From positions 1-64,000 of the forward strand of contig CAYXTR010000013.1 in assembly GCA_964468185.1 (NCBI GenBank): a stretch of 64,000 nt of DNA, in the 5' to 3' direction. Positions 47,329-56,651 of the stretch are shown here, piece by piece. Under the pieces are notes generated by a model. It saw only the letters and a list, made by a program, of their open reading frames with translations. It did no database searches and had not been told where the DNA came from. The translations under genes were made by a program, and so were the position numbers. The first letter of the stretch is position 1; each line of letters begins with the position of its first letter. Source of the stretch: JANQFV01 sp964468185. GTDB lineage: Bacteria > Planctomycetota > Phycisphaerae > UBA1845 > Fen-1342.

Positions 47329-49293
47329 TCAACCTTTCGGGTGTGCGGGCGTTCGCGACCGTCGGCGGGCCGTGCGGGGCTGGTGCAGCGCTTTGATCTC
47401 AGCCTCCGAGCGGGCGACCAGGGCCTCGATATCGGGCTCCCCCGGCACGAGTTGCTTGCCCGGGAACCGCCGCTGCAATGCCAGCTTATGCGCGACCACG
47501 TAGTACCCGATCAGATTGCTCCAGTCGAAGTGCTCCGCGTGCCCCTCGACCCGGTTGCGCAGCGTGATGCGTTCCCGGCGATTCATCGTCGCCAACATGT
47601 GCAGCCGGTCGGCCACGTGCTGCACGGCGACGTGATAGGGTGTCGACCGCCGCGGCGTCACGTAGATGCCGTTCTCCTCGTGCTCCGGGAAGTTCTGCAT
47701 CACGTAGTGCCCGAACCCGCTCAGATCGCTGGTGATGGCCGGAATTCCGCGGACAAGGCATTCCAGCGGCGTATAGCCCCACGGCTCGTAGTAGGAGGGG
47801 AATACGCCGACGTGGCAGCCGCGCACAAACTGGTCGTAATCCAGGCCGAGCAGCGGACTCGTTACGGACATGAACTCCGGGTGAAACACGACCTTTACCC
47901 GGTCGCCTTCCAGATTGACGAGGTGCCGATGCCGCAGATGGCGCAGCACCGGGTCGTTGGCATCGTCCAGCAGGTCGTGCGTGACGATCGTCGGCGGAGC
48001 ACCAGCCCGCCAGGCCTGCATCATCCGCTTCAGCCGAACCGCCTCGTAATCGTGAATCAGCTCGTCGTAGTCCGGCAGGCGGCCGGTGGCAACGGCGCGG
48101 AACAGTCGCCGCCCCATCTCTTCCTTGATGCCCTCGCAGGCTTCGCGCATTTCGTTGAACATCGCCTGGCGATTGAGCGTCTCGACATTGAGCGCCCGGC
48201 GCGGCGCCCGCGTCACGATGAAAGCCACGACCGTGGCGTCGCTGCCCTCCGCCCGCAGCCGCAGATTCAGCTCGTGCAGTGCCTCGATGAAAACGTCGAG
48301 CCCCTTGTTGCGGAACTCATAGCGACCGGCGGTAAAGACGTAAATGGTCTTGTCGAGGTCGAACGTGTAATTTGGGAAGAAGTGGCCCATCACGAATTCG
48401 TGAATGGCCTCTTTATTTGAGCGATGCAGCACCTGAAACTCATGCGGAGCCGCGAAGCGCTCGACATTCAATCCGTTCGGCAACAGCACATCTGGTCGCC
48501 GACCGAGGAAACGTTCCGCTTCCAGTGCCGTGATGCCCGACACGGTCGTGAAGACGTCGGCCGCCTGCGCCGCAGCCCCCTCCAGCGCGTGGCGATGCCC
48601 GAACCCGTGTTCATTGGCGGCCGCGCCGGCGTCGATCTGATCCAGATGCTCGTAAATATCCGCATTGGCCGCACACAAGTTGCGACCCGCCAGGGTCGCG
48701 TGCGTCGTGAACACCGTCGCGATCGACGACTGGCGGTGCCGCAACATCGGCAACGCCGCCCCACCCTGCCACTCGTGAAAGTGGGCCAGGAAAGGCCGCT
48801 CCCCATAGCGCCGCTGCAAGGCCATTAGAAAATCGGCTACAACACTCCCGAAGCCGACCACCTCGTCGAACTCAGCATCCCCCGCCGGCGAGTTGATACC
48901 ATTGTCTTTCCACAAGTAGTACTTGATCTCGCCCAGCCGTGGGCTGACAGCGTGCGGATCAATGAGAATCGCCTGTGGGCGCTCCTGAATCAGCCAGCGT
49001 CCGTAATGAACCATGATCCCTGCGCGGCGAAACTCCTCCATCACGTCGTACAGAGGACCAGTTGGAGCTTGGGGCTCGAGTTCGATCTTCGCGGCTACCT
49101 CCTGATACGGGCCAATCAGGAAGTAATTGTCCCCCCAACGGCGTGTGAGGATGGGCGCCTTGCTACGCAGCACCGTGTAAATGCCGCCCACCTGCGAGCA
49201 CACTTCCCAGGCTACTTCGAAGAGTAGCGCGGGACCATCCGCCGCGGCCTTGGTTGGCATGCCCGTTCCGCCCGAATCTCTGGCCGCATTCAT
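47329..49293 (-). CDS. glycogen synthase, eukaryotic-type (GT3)
   Basis: 654 residues from the ATG at 49293; ATG 49320 or 49260 are also in frame. The N-terminal EVAWEVCSQVGGIYTVLRSK matches the GYS/Gsy1 signature of animal and fungal glycogen synthase, not bacterial GlgA. Further signatures are FTTHATLAGRNLCA, TVSGITALEAERFLGRRPD, PNGLNVERF, TAGRYEFRNKGLDVFIEAL and the acidic SYYEPWGYTPLECLVRGIP. It uses UDP-glucose to extend alpha-1,4-glucan. GT3 enzymes are rare in bacteria and known from several lineages including Planctomycetota. Residues 355-420 form a long helical insertion. Confidence 0.9.
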   Translation of the reverse strand: MNAARDSGGTGMPTKAAADGPALLFEVAWEVCSQVGGIYTVLRSKAPILTRRWGDNYFLIGPYQEVAAKIELEPQAPTGPLYDVMEEFRRAGIMVHYGRWLIQERPQAILIDPHAVSPRLGEIKYYLWKDNGINSPAGDAEFDEVVGFGSVVADFLMALQRRYGERPFLAHFHEWQGGAALPMLRHRQSSIATVFTTHATLAGRNLCAANADIYEHLDQIDAGAAANEHGFGHRHALEGAAAQAADVFTTVSGITALEAERFLGRRPDVLLPNGLNVERFAAPHEFQVLHRSNKEAIHEFVMGHFFPNYTFDLDKTIYVFTAGRYEFRNKGLDVFIEALHELNLRLRAEGSDATVVAFIVTRAPRRALNVETLNRQAMFNEMREACEGIKEEMGRRLFRAVATGRLPDYDELIHDYEAVRLKRMMQAWRAGAPPTIVTHDLLDDANDPVLRHLRHRHLVNLEGDRVKVVFHPEFMSVTSPLLGLDYDQFVRGCHVGVFPSYYEPWGYTPLECLVRGIPAITSDLSGFGHYVMQNFPEHEENGIYVTPRRSTPYHVAVQHVADRLHMLATMNRRERITLRNRVEGHAEHFDWSNLIGYYVVAHKLALQRRFPGKQLVPGEPDIEALVARSEAEIKALHQPRTARRRSRTPAHPKG

Positions 49294-49448
49294 CTCTGCC
49301 CCACTCCGTTCCAGTCGCACTTCGTTTCAAGAATGAACACCGCGCCGGCACTCTACCGCCCCATCTACCCACGCGCCAACCGCTGCAGGCGTAAATCACC
49401 GCCATCAGGAGACTTGTACAATCTCACCAGCGCGGTATAGGGAAGGGC

Positions 49449-50927
49449 ATGCACAGTGTCGTTCGTGACGCCTCTGAACCATTATCGTCCCCCGAACACA
49501 CAAATCCTAGCACCCACCTCGCCCGATGCGCAGGTTTTTATGGAACCCGAACAGTTGCTGACGATGCAGTCATCTATCGCACGTTTCTCGGCTCCGCCGT
49601 CGTCTGGCTGCTCATCAGTTCCATGCTCGCACTCATCGCCTCCATCAAGCTCAATCTGCCGGATTTCTTCGCCGACGCCGCCTGGCTGACTTTCGGCCGC
49701 ATTCGTCCCGTGCACGTGGCGACCGCGGTCTACGGCTGGGCGGCCCTGGGCAGCCTTGGCATCGCACTGCGGTTACTGGCACGTCTCGCCGAGCGTTCCC
49801 TGCCACTGCCAACACTGCTGCTTGCTTCCTGCGTGCTCTGGAACCTGGCTCTCCTGGGCGGAACACTCGGCATTCTGGCCGGCGATGCGACCGGCCTCGA
49901 GTATCTCGAATTGCCCTCGTTGTGGATGTTGGTCATGGGCGCCGCGATGTTGCCGGTTGTGCTCGTGACGCTGATGCTCCTCGCACACCGCCGCAACAGC
50001 CGCCGCCACATCACAGAGTGGTATCTGCTGGCAGCGATCCTATGGTTCCCCTTCCTGCTGCTGACCGCCGCCCTGCTGATATCGGGCGGCCACGTCCGCG
50101 GAATGCTGCTCGCACTCCTGAATTGGTGGTATGCGCACAATCTGCTGGGGCTCTTCCTCGTCCCCATCGCGCTGGCCACGCTCTACTACTTCGTGCCGCA
50201 GCGCCTGGCAAAACCGCTGTACAACCGCCCGTTGGCGCTCTTCGGATTCTGGACGCTGGCGATCGTCTATCACTGGGCCGGCATGCACCACCTGATTGGC
50301 GCCCCCGTGCCTGCCTGGGTGGTCGCCGTCTCTGTCGCCGCCAGTGTGCTGATGCTCGTGCCCTTGTTGGCCGTCGGCGTGAACATTCTCGGTACGGTGC
50401 GCGGTCAGTGGCCACGCGTGCGCCGGGACCCGGCACTCTGGTTCCTGCTTTTTGGCGTGGCATGTTTCCTGCTCGTCGGCATCCAAGGTGCCGGGCAGGC
50501 GCTCCGCAGCGTCAATACCGTCACGCACTTCACCCAATACACCGTTGGACACGCACACCTGGGACTCTACGGCTTTGTTACCATGACACTCTGCGGCGCA
50601 GCCTATGCCAGCGTCGCAACGCCCTGGAGCCCGGCCAAATCCGACGTGCATATTCGCCTCCATTTCTGGACCGCGGCCGTCGGCGTCGCCATCTATTGGG
50701 TCGCACTCACGCTCGGGGGCATCATGCAAGGCTACTGGCTACGTGATGCGACTACGCCCGTAGGCAACATCAGCCATCAAATGCTCCCATTTCTGGCAGC
50801 GCGCTCCATTGCGGCATACGTGTTGCTCGCGAGCCACTTCGTGTTCGCGTGGAATCTCTGGCAACTGCACCATGGCCGGGCGCAGGAGGTCATAGGCGAC
50901 GTCTCCCGACCGCGGGTGCCGGCGTGA
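49449..50927 (+). CDS. ccoN: cbb3-like cytochrome c oxidase subunit I
   Basis: 492 residues with about twelve membrane helices. Heme-copper oxidase core residues are in place: heme His in RIRPVHVATAVY, CuB His in WWYAHNLLGLFL, the cross-linked Tyr in VYHWAGMHHL (Tyr 44 residues after the CuB His, as in cbb3 oxidases), the His pair of AGMHHL, and the heme His in YTVGHAHLGLYGF. This makes it a C-family (cbb3-like) oxidase that reduces O2 to water. The two following genes encode c-type cytochromes. The large gap from the minus-strand glycogen synthase gene starts a new operon. Confidence 0.9.
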   Translation: MHSVVRDASEPLSSPEHTNPSTHLARCAGFYGTRTVADDAVIYRTFLGSAVVWLLISSMLALIASIKLNLPDFFADAAWLTFGRIRPVHVATAVYGWAALGSLGIALRLLARLAERSLPLPTLLLASCVLWNLALLGGTLGILAGDATGLEYLELPSLWMLVMGAAMLPVVLVTLMLLAHRRNSRRHITEWYLLAAILWFPFLLLTAALLISGGHVRGMLLALLNWWYAHNLLGLFLVPIALATLYYFVPQRLAKPLYNRPLALFGFWTLAIVYHWAGMHHLIGAPVPAWVVAVSVAASVLMLVPLLAVGVNILGTVRGQWPRVRRDPALWFLLFGVACFLLVGIQGAGQALRSVNTVTHFTQYTVGHAHLGLYGFVTMTLCGAAYASVATPWSPAKSDVHIRLHFWTAAVGVAIYWVALTLGGIMQGYWLRDATTPVGNISHQMLPFLAARSIAAYVLLASHFVFAWNLWQLHHGRAQEVIGDVSRPRVPA

Positions 50928-51511
50928 GGCAGATACTCATGATCTACGCCGGTTGCGCAATGGCCGCCCTCGCGGCGTTCACGGGGCTCGTTGTCTTGCC
51001 TGGCATGCAAGCCAACACGTCTGCAGGCCCCGACGGTCTCAACACGATGCCCGCCGATCCCGTCGCCGCTGGCCGAGCCATATACGTCAACTACGGCTGC
51101 GCGAATTGTCACTCGCAACAGCTTCGCTCCTGCGACCTGAGGCCTGCCACCGACCGCGGTTGGGGCCAACGCCGTACCACCACCACGGACCTCGCGCAGC
51201 AGCATCCGATACTCCTCGGCACCTCGCGTACCGGTCCGGATTTGAGTGACATCGCCGCCCGTCAGCCGAGTGCCGCCTGGCATTACCTTCATCTATACGA
51301 TCCACAGGCCGTTGCACCGCATTCAATCATGCCGCCACACCCCTTCCTTTTCGCTGATTGCAAGGCCGATGAGATGCCGCCGCTGGACGCCTTCGAAGTG
51401 CCCGACGGCTCGAACCCACGGCAGCTGGTGCCAATGGACGACGCCCGCGCACTCGTGGCATACCTGCTCAATCTGCGCCAGCACGCGGGCACTGTCGAGG
51501 TGGCACCGTGA
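50924..51511 (+). CDS. ccoO: CcoO-like monoheme cytochrome c subunit
   Basis: 195 residues from a GTG in a GTGA overlap with ccoN. An N-terminal membrane anchor (IYAGCAMAALAAFTGLVVLPG) is followed by the heme c site GCANCHSQQLRS and the Met ligand in SIMPPHPFLF. The segments ILLGTSRTGPDLSDIAARQ and WHYLHLYDPQAVAPHSIMP match CcoO. It passes electrons into subunit I. A short acidic region replaces some loops of typical CcoO proteins. Confidence 0.9.
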   Translation: MRQILMIYAGCAMAALAAFTGLVVLPGMQANTSAGPDGLNTMPADPVAAGRAIYVNYGCANCHSQQLRSCDLRPATDRGWGQRRTTTTDLAQQHPILLGTSRTGPDLSDIAARQPSAAWHYLHLYDPQAVAPHSIMPPHPFLFADCKADEMPPLDAFEVPDGSNPRQLVPMDDARALVAYLLNLRQHAGTVEVAP

Positions 51512-52161
51512 CCGCGCCCTCACCCTCCCCCTCTCAATCTGAACACTGCTCGACGGCCCGTTCGCAAGCGCCATCGTCGGACGTGACGTTGCCGCTGTGG
51601 ATCGTGCTCTTCGCTTTGGCCGTAGCGGTATGGGCCGGTTGGTACATTGGCGCGCACGCGGGCGGATTTCGACCGGGCATCCTCGACGGTGATCATGTCA
51701 ACCACGCTTCCGCAACCGGGTCCCCGACCGAATTGACGCAGGCCCAACTCGGTGTCCGTACGTACCAGTCCTGCGCTAACTGCCACCAGCTCGATGGCCG
51801 AGGCGTCCCCGGCCGCTATCCGCCGCTGGCCGGCTCGCAATGGGTCACCTGCGACGTACAAACCCTCGCCCGCATCGTGCTCGACGGCATGCGCGGCCCG
51901 GTGACGATCGGCGATGCTACCTACGATGAGTGGATGCCCGGTTGGCGCTTGCTGGACGACGAGCGCCTCGCCGCCGTCCTGACCCATGTCCGACAGAGTT
52001 GGGGCAACGACGCCGGCCCGGTTGAACCGGATGTCGTCGCCAGCGTCCGCAGCGCAACCCGCGACCGTCACCAGGCCTGGACCGCCCAACGGTTGCAGTC
52101 GCTCCGGGCTTCAGCAACCAAAGCCAGCGATAATCCGCCCGACCAAGGAATCCCACCATGA
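51508..52161 (+). CDS. membrane-anchored monoheme cytochrome c
   Basis: 217 residues, GTG in a GTGA overlap with ccoO. A membrane anchor at about residues 28-50 (LPLWIVLFALAVAVWAGWYIG) precedes a single heme site CANCHQLDGRGVPGRYPPLAG, with the Met ligand probably in YDEWMPGW. It takes the place of CcoP, which normally carries two hemes; here only one is present. The last ~50 residues are a charged helix. It starts one reading frame before the VOC gene (ATGA). Confidence 0.88.
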   Translation: MTAPSPSPSQSEHCSTARSQAPSSDVTLPLWIVLFALAVAVWAGWYIGAHAGGFRPGILDGDHVNHASATGSPTELTQAQLGVRTYQSCANCHQLDGRGVPGRYPPLAGSQWVTCDVQTLARIVLDGMRGPVTIGDATYDEWMPGWRLLDDERLAAVLTHVRQSWGNDAGPVEPDVVASVRSATRDRHQAWTAQRLQSLRASATKASDNPPDQGIPP

Positions 52162-52580
52162 GCAACGCGCCCCCGTCCTTCACCCAACAGGTCACGTTCC
52201 TTTACACGAGGGATCTGCCGGCCACGACGCGTTTCTACGAAGAGTTGCTCGGCCTGCCGCTCGTTCTGAACCAGGGGGGGGGCCGCATCTATCGTGTCGC
52301 GGCGGACGCCTTCGTGGGCTTCTGCACTTCAGAGGCAGCTGCTGCCCCGCCTGCCGAGCGCCGCACCGTCATCGTTACCCTTGTCAGCGACGCCGTTGAC
52401 GAGTGGTATCGCTGGCTGAGTGCCCGTGGCGTCGTTTTCGAGAAGACGCCGGCGCTCAATGAGCAATTCAATATCTACCACTGCTTCCTGCGCGACCCCA
52501 ATGGGTACCTGCTGGAAATTCAGCGTTTCTTGGACCCCGCCTGGCCACCCCCCTTGGACGCTCCGCCCACATCCACGTGA
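52158..52580 (+). CDS. VOC superfamily (glyoxalase/bleomycin-resistance) protein
   Basis: 140 residues, ATGA overlap with the cytochrome gene. VOC fold with the starting strand TFLYTRDLPATTRFYEELLG, ALVIVTLVSDAVDEWYRW, and the metal or substrate end RDPNGYLLEIQRFLDP. The family covers glyoxalase I, dioxygenases and drug-resistance proteins; the metal ligands are not certain here. Its coupling to an oxidase operon is unusual. Its 3' end overlaps the convergent kinase gene by 61 bp. Confidence 0.85.
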   Translation: MSNAPPSFTQQVTFLYTRDLPATTRFYEELLGLPLVLNQGGGRIYRVAADAFVGFCTSEAAAAPPAERRTVIVTLVSDAVDEWYRWLSARGVVFEKTPALNEQFNIYHCFLRDPNGYLLEIQRFLDPAWPPPLDAPPTST

Positions 52581-55500
52581 AGCGTCGTGATGTGGGGTGT
52601 GCTACGCTTGGCGATACGACGCGCGAGTTCACGATTCGCCTCGGACAACCCCGCGTCGTTCTCTATCGCCAGCAACACTTCGGGCCGCGTCCCCAGTTGT
52701 CCGAATTGGTGCTGTACATAGGCGAACACCTGCCCGACCCGATTGCGCAGGGCCAGGTCCGCACCGGGGCCAACCAAGACCCGCCCGGCCTCCTGTATGT
52801 ACGGTTCATCCCGCCGCTTGACCGTCGCGCGCGCTTGCAGCTTCTGATAGATGTACATGAGCTCCAGCGCTTTCCGTGCCGCGTCTTCATCCCCCGATGC
52901 CGACCAGGCCAGCACACGGAATGCCAGGTTCATGGGATCCAGCCGCGGGTCATCGACCGGCCGCAGTGCTGCCGCCTCACGCAGTGTCTCCAGCGCCACT
53001 TCGTGCATGCCATTGCGGTACTGCGCTGCCCCGAGCACATTCAGGTAATGCGGTACATCGGGTTGCAACCGCACGGCGTCCCGCGCCAGCGTCAGAGCGC
53101 GCAGGTAGTAAGCCGGCGCTCGCCCCGGCGGCAGGGCCAGTTGCTGTGCCTCCAGAATCCGAAGCTCCGGACTGCCCGGGGCGTGTGGCGCAGAAAGTAC
53201 GTGCAGCGTTTCGCCAGCCGCGGCCACGATCCGACGACCGCCCGTCTCAACCGCAACATCGACCACGCGCGGCCCGCCCGCCGGCAGCAACTCCAGCAGC
53301 GAAGTCAGCGTGAAGGCATCGCGCACTTCAAGCGTGCCCCGCAAGCCACCCGCGACCAGCCGTTTCCAGTCCGGCGTGAACACGAGTGCTGTGACCGGAG
53401 CGGACAGGTCCGTCTCGACCTCGTGGACCCAGGTACCCTCAATCTCGGCATCCGGCGCCCACATCGCCAGCCCACCATCGTCACGGGCAACGACCAGCCG
53501 CTGCCCGTCCGGACGTACCGCCAGGGCCGTCGGCATGGCGCCGCCGGCCGTCAGACGCTGCAACACGTCGCCATCCGCCGCACTCAGCAACTCGACGACA
53601 CCGTCCACGCGGCCGACGAACACACCGGTGCCATCGGGCGAAACCTCGATGTCGGTCACGCTGGCAGCATTTGTCTCAACGCGAAAGTGCTCGCGCTGCG
53701 ACGGCCATTCCAACAACAAGACCGTACCACTGGCATCACCCAGTGCGATCTTGTTACCCGAACTGCCAAAGGCGATCTTCCCCGGAGCAGTCAATCCCAA
53801 TGACACCCTCTGGGGTGGCGCCTCCCACGAATCCGCCCACACGCAGAGCTGGCCAGATTCGCTTAGTCCAGCCAGTGTCCGTCCACGCGGACTCGCTGCA
53901 ATCGCCGCCAGCGACACGTTGCCTGGCAGCGGCCGCACATCCTGACCATCCGGGAGCGTCAGCGCATATGGCCGGCCTTCCGCATCCAGCACGACCGCCG
54001 CGTTATCCTCGGCTGAAAGTGCGACTGCCGTCAGTGCCGTTGTCAACGGATGCAGCGGCGACGACTCCTGCGTCGGTGTCCGCTGCCAGATCTTCAACGT
54101 GCCAGCCGTGCTGCCCGACACGAGCGTGCTGCCATCCGGGCTGGCGGTAATGGCCGTCGCCGGGCTCATGTGTCCCAGCAACGCCCTGCGCAACTCGCCC
54201 GTCCTGCCATCCCAGATCTTCAGCGTCCGTCCCCCGGAGATGATTGATCCATCTCCCAGGAATGCCACAGAACTCGTCGGCCCCTCATGTCCCGGGAGTG
54301 TGAGCATTGGCTCGCCGGTGCCGGCGTCCCACACGCGAACTACCGCCGCGCTGCCCTGACTTGCGATCTTCGTCCCATCCGGGCTGAATGCGAACGACTC
54401 CACACGAACCGGGTCTGCCTGCCACGCACGCGATTGTGCGAGCGTCTCGCCGTTCAGCACAACGATTCGCCCCGTCTCGTCCGCGATCGCCAGCACATCA
54501 CCGGCCGGGTTCGCGGCCATGTAGACCGGATGACCGCCCACCAGCCGCGCACGTTGGGAAACCGCCATCGAGTGCGCATCGCGCCGCGTAATCTGCCCGT
54601 CAACGCTCCCGGTGAACAGTGCCCGGCCATCGGGTGCCCACGCCACACTCGTCACAGGTTCCCCGTCGATGGCGCGCTCAATCAGCGCTGTCCCCGTCGT
54701 CAGATCCCACAGTACGACGACATCCCGCGCCGTCACGAGGTGGTTACCGTGCGCGCGAATACCGGCGGCGCGCGGCGGTCGGCCGGGATGCCCGAACATG
54801 TGTCGCTCGCGCCAATCCGCGCCCCAGACGCTCACCATCCCATCTTCGGAAGCCGAAACGACGGATTGGCCGTCGGGCAGGATGTGCAGATGCGTCACCG
54901 CGGCCAAGTGCCCGCGCACAGTCCGTCCGCTTTCATCTGACTGTTGATTAATCCATCGCCACTCCCAGCCCCGCAGATCCTGCGGGCAGGCATCCAACCA
55001 ATCCCGCAGACGCGCCATGTCATGCGCTGCAAACGCCGACATCACTTGCGCAAAGGCGTAGTCATACTCCTGCCGTCGCGGCAAAGCTTCCTGCTCATAA
55101 CAGTCCAGTGCCGCGCGCGCTTCCAGCGAGCGTTGCTCCGCGAGTTGCTGCGCGGTCGCTGCCTCAGCCCGGGCGTGCATGGCATGCTCCGCCTCGACCT
55201 CCGCCTTCCGCCACAACACCCCGAGCAGCACTGCGGACACCGCGACCACGACGAACAGCAGCACACCGAATGCGACCGCATCCCGATAGCGCCGCAATGA
55301 TTTGCGCAGCACATACCAGCGGCTGTCCCGCTTTGCCTCGATCGGCTCGCCGGCCAGGTAGTGCCGAATATCGCGGGCCAGCTCCCCGCAACTCTGATAA
55401 CGCCGCTCCGGCTCCTTCGCGAGCGCTCGAAGCACGATCGTCTGTACCTCATCATTGATCGGGCATTGACCCGCCCGTACACGCCGCGCTGAACTCGTCG

Positions 55501-56557
55501 TAATGCCGGTGTGGCTATCCCAACGGCGGGTCGGCTGTGTCGGCGGCGTCTCGCGAATGTGCTCCAGAACCTCCGCCATATGCCCCGCCACCGGATATGG
55601 AAAATGCCCCGTCAGCAGTTCATACAACAGCACGCCGAGAGCGTAGACATCAGTCCGGGCGTCGATCTCGGCGCCGTTGCTGCGGGCCTGCTCCGGCGAC
55701 ATGTAGGGCAGCGTCCCCACGACGTGCTCGGTCAGTGAAATTACCGAGTCGACCGGTGCGGCCAGCCACTTGGCCAGCCCGAAATCGAGAATGTGCGGTA
55801 CGCCGGTGGCGTCGATGAGGATATTGGACGGCTTCAAATCGCGGTGGATGATCCCCCGGTGATGTGCGTACTGCACGGCGTCGCACACCTGGGCAAACAG
55901 TCGTAGCGTATCCTCCAGCGAAAGCCGATGTGCCCGTACGTAGTGATGGATTTGGCTCCCGCGGATGAAGTCCATCACGTAGTACTGCTGCCCGTCGGTC
56001 GTCAGCCCGGAATGCAGGATCGACACCACATTTGCATGTTTGAGCGCCGCCGCCAGTTCGATCTCACGCTCAAATCGCCGACGTGCCGCCCGCGAGGCAC
56101 TCGTGCCATGCAGCAACACCTTGATCGCGACCCGCTGCCGCGTCAGGCTCTGAACCGCCTCGTAGACGACTCCCTGACCGCCCCGATGGATCTCCCGCAC
56201 GATGCGATAACCGTCGATCGCGGGCGTCGGCCCCAACAGTTCCTCGGACTTGCTCGCCACCGGCGTGGTCTTGGCGGTCGGCGAGGCGTCAATGTGCTGG
56301 GTGGCCGGCGTGTCGCTGCCCGTATCCGAAATATTGCGCGGGTGTGGCTGGTCCGGGCGGGCGGCCCGCCACCACTGGTTATCCTCCTGGGCGTGCTCCA
56401 CCTGGGCCCGAGCTTCCGGCGAACGGGCCAGAATCGCCTCGATGAGCGCGGTTTCCGCCTCGTCGCAGTCGCCCCCCACGAAGCGGGCCAGTTGCTCCTC
56501 GTCGAGCCGCTCGGGCATCGCCGTCGCTCCGGGATTTGCGTTGAAATCTTCCGGCAT
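52520..56557 (-). CDS. giant Ser/Thr kinase with WD40-like repeats
   Basis: 1345 residues from the ATG at 56557. N-terminal sigma/anti-sigma-like or regulatory stretch (1-110), then a Hanks-type kinase (~115-390) with GGQGVVYEAVQSL, catalytic Lys K146 in VAIKV, HRDLKPSN (D240), DFGLAK and GTLPYMSPEQAR. A membrane helix lies near residue 450. The rest is a long row of WD40-like blades (DGQSVVSASEDGMVSVWG, DGRALFTGSVDGQITRRD) predicted to face outward or the periplasm. It may phosphorylate regulators in response to an external ligand. Such fusions are a Planctomycetota trait. Confidence 0.92.
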   Translation of the reverse strand: MPEDFNANPGATAMPERLDEEQLARFVGGDCDEAETALIEAILARSPEARAQVEHAQEDNQWWRAARPDQPHPRNISDTGSDTPATQHIDASPTAKTTPVASKSEELLGPTPAIDGYRIVREIHRGGQGVVYEAVQSLTRQRVAIKVLLHGTSASRAARRRFEREIELAAALKHANVVSILHSGLTTDGQQYYVMDFIRGSQIHHYVRAHRLSLEDTLRLFAQVCDAVQYAHHRGIIHRDLKPSNILIDATGVPHILDFGLAKWLAAPVDSVISLTEHVVGTLPYMSPEQARSNGAEIDARTDVYALGVLLYELLTGHFPYPVAGHMAEVLEHIRETPPTQPTRRWDSHTGITTSSARRVRAGQCPINDEVQTIVLRALAKEPERRYQSCGELARDIRHYLAGEPIEAKRDSRWYVLRKSLRRYRDAVAFGVLLFVVVAVSAVLLGVLWRKAEVEAEHAMHARAEAATAQQLAEQRSLEARAALDCYEQEALPRRQEYDYAFAQVMSAFAAHDMARLRDWLDACPQDLRGWEWRWINQQSDESGRTVRGHLAAVTHLHILPDGQSVVSASEDGMVSVWGADWRERHMFGHPGRPPRAAGIRAHGNHLVTARDVVVLWDLTTGTALIERAIDGEPVTSVAWAPDGRALFTGSVDGQITRRDAHSMAVSQRARLVGGHPVYMAANPAGDVLAIADETGRIVVLNGETLAQSRAWQADPVRVESFAFSPDGTKIASQGSAAVVRVWDAGTGEPMLTLPGHEGPTSSVAFLGDGSIISGGRTLKIWDGRTGELRRALLGHMSPATAITASPDGSTLVSGSTAGTLKIWQRTPTQESSPLHPLTTALTAVALSAEDNAAVVLDAEGRPYALTLPDGQDVRPLPGNVSLAAIAASPRGRTLAGLSESGQLCVWADSWEAPPQRVSLGLTAPGKIAFGSSGNKIALGDASGTVLLLEWPSQREHFRVETNAASVTDIEVSPDGTGVFVGRVDGVVELLSAADGDVLQRLTAGGAMPTALAVRPDGQRLVVARDDGGLAMWAPDAEIEGTWVHEVETDLSAPVTALVFTPDWKRLVAGGLRGTLEVRDAFTLTSLLELLPAGGPRVVDVAVETGGRRIVAAAGETLHVLSAPHAPGSPELRILEAQQLALPPGRAPAYYLRALTLARDAVRLQPDVPHYLNVLGAAQYRNGMHEVALETLREAAALRPVDDPRLDPMNLAFRVLAWSASGDEDAARKALELMYIYQKLQARATVKRRDEPYIQEAGRVLVGPGADLALRNRVGQVFAYVQHQFGQLGTRPEVLLAIENDAGLSEANRELARRIAKRSTPHITTLHVDVGGASKGGGQAGSKKR

Positions 56558-56651
56558 TACCTTTGTTCGTTCCGCATCGATAAATCTTACTCGATGCGGG
56601 GAGTCCGAGAACACCCGATTTCCCCGAATCACGTCGCATCAGGAGCCGCTG

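Noticed and set aside
47341..48420. 359-residue plus-strand ORF over the glycogen synthase gene
   Set aside because: It lies antisense to a gene with clear GT3 motifs, has no recognisable motifs and no good start; a shadow of high GC coding DNA.
52577..53803. 408-residue plus-strand ORF over the WD40 kinase gene
   Set aside because: Antisense to the well-supported kinase repeats and rich in Arg, Gln and His from reversed codons; no domain recognisable.
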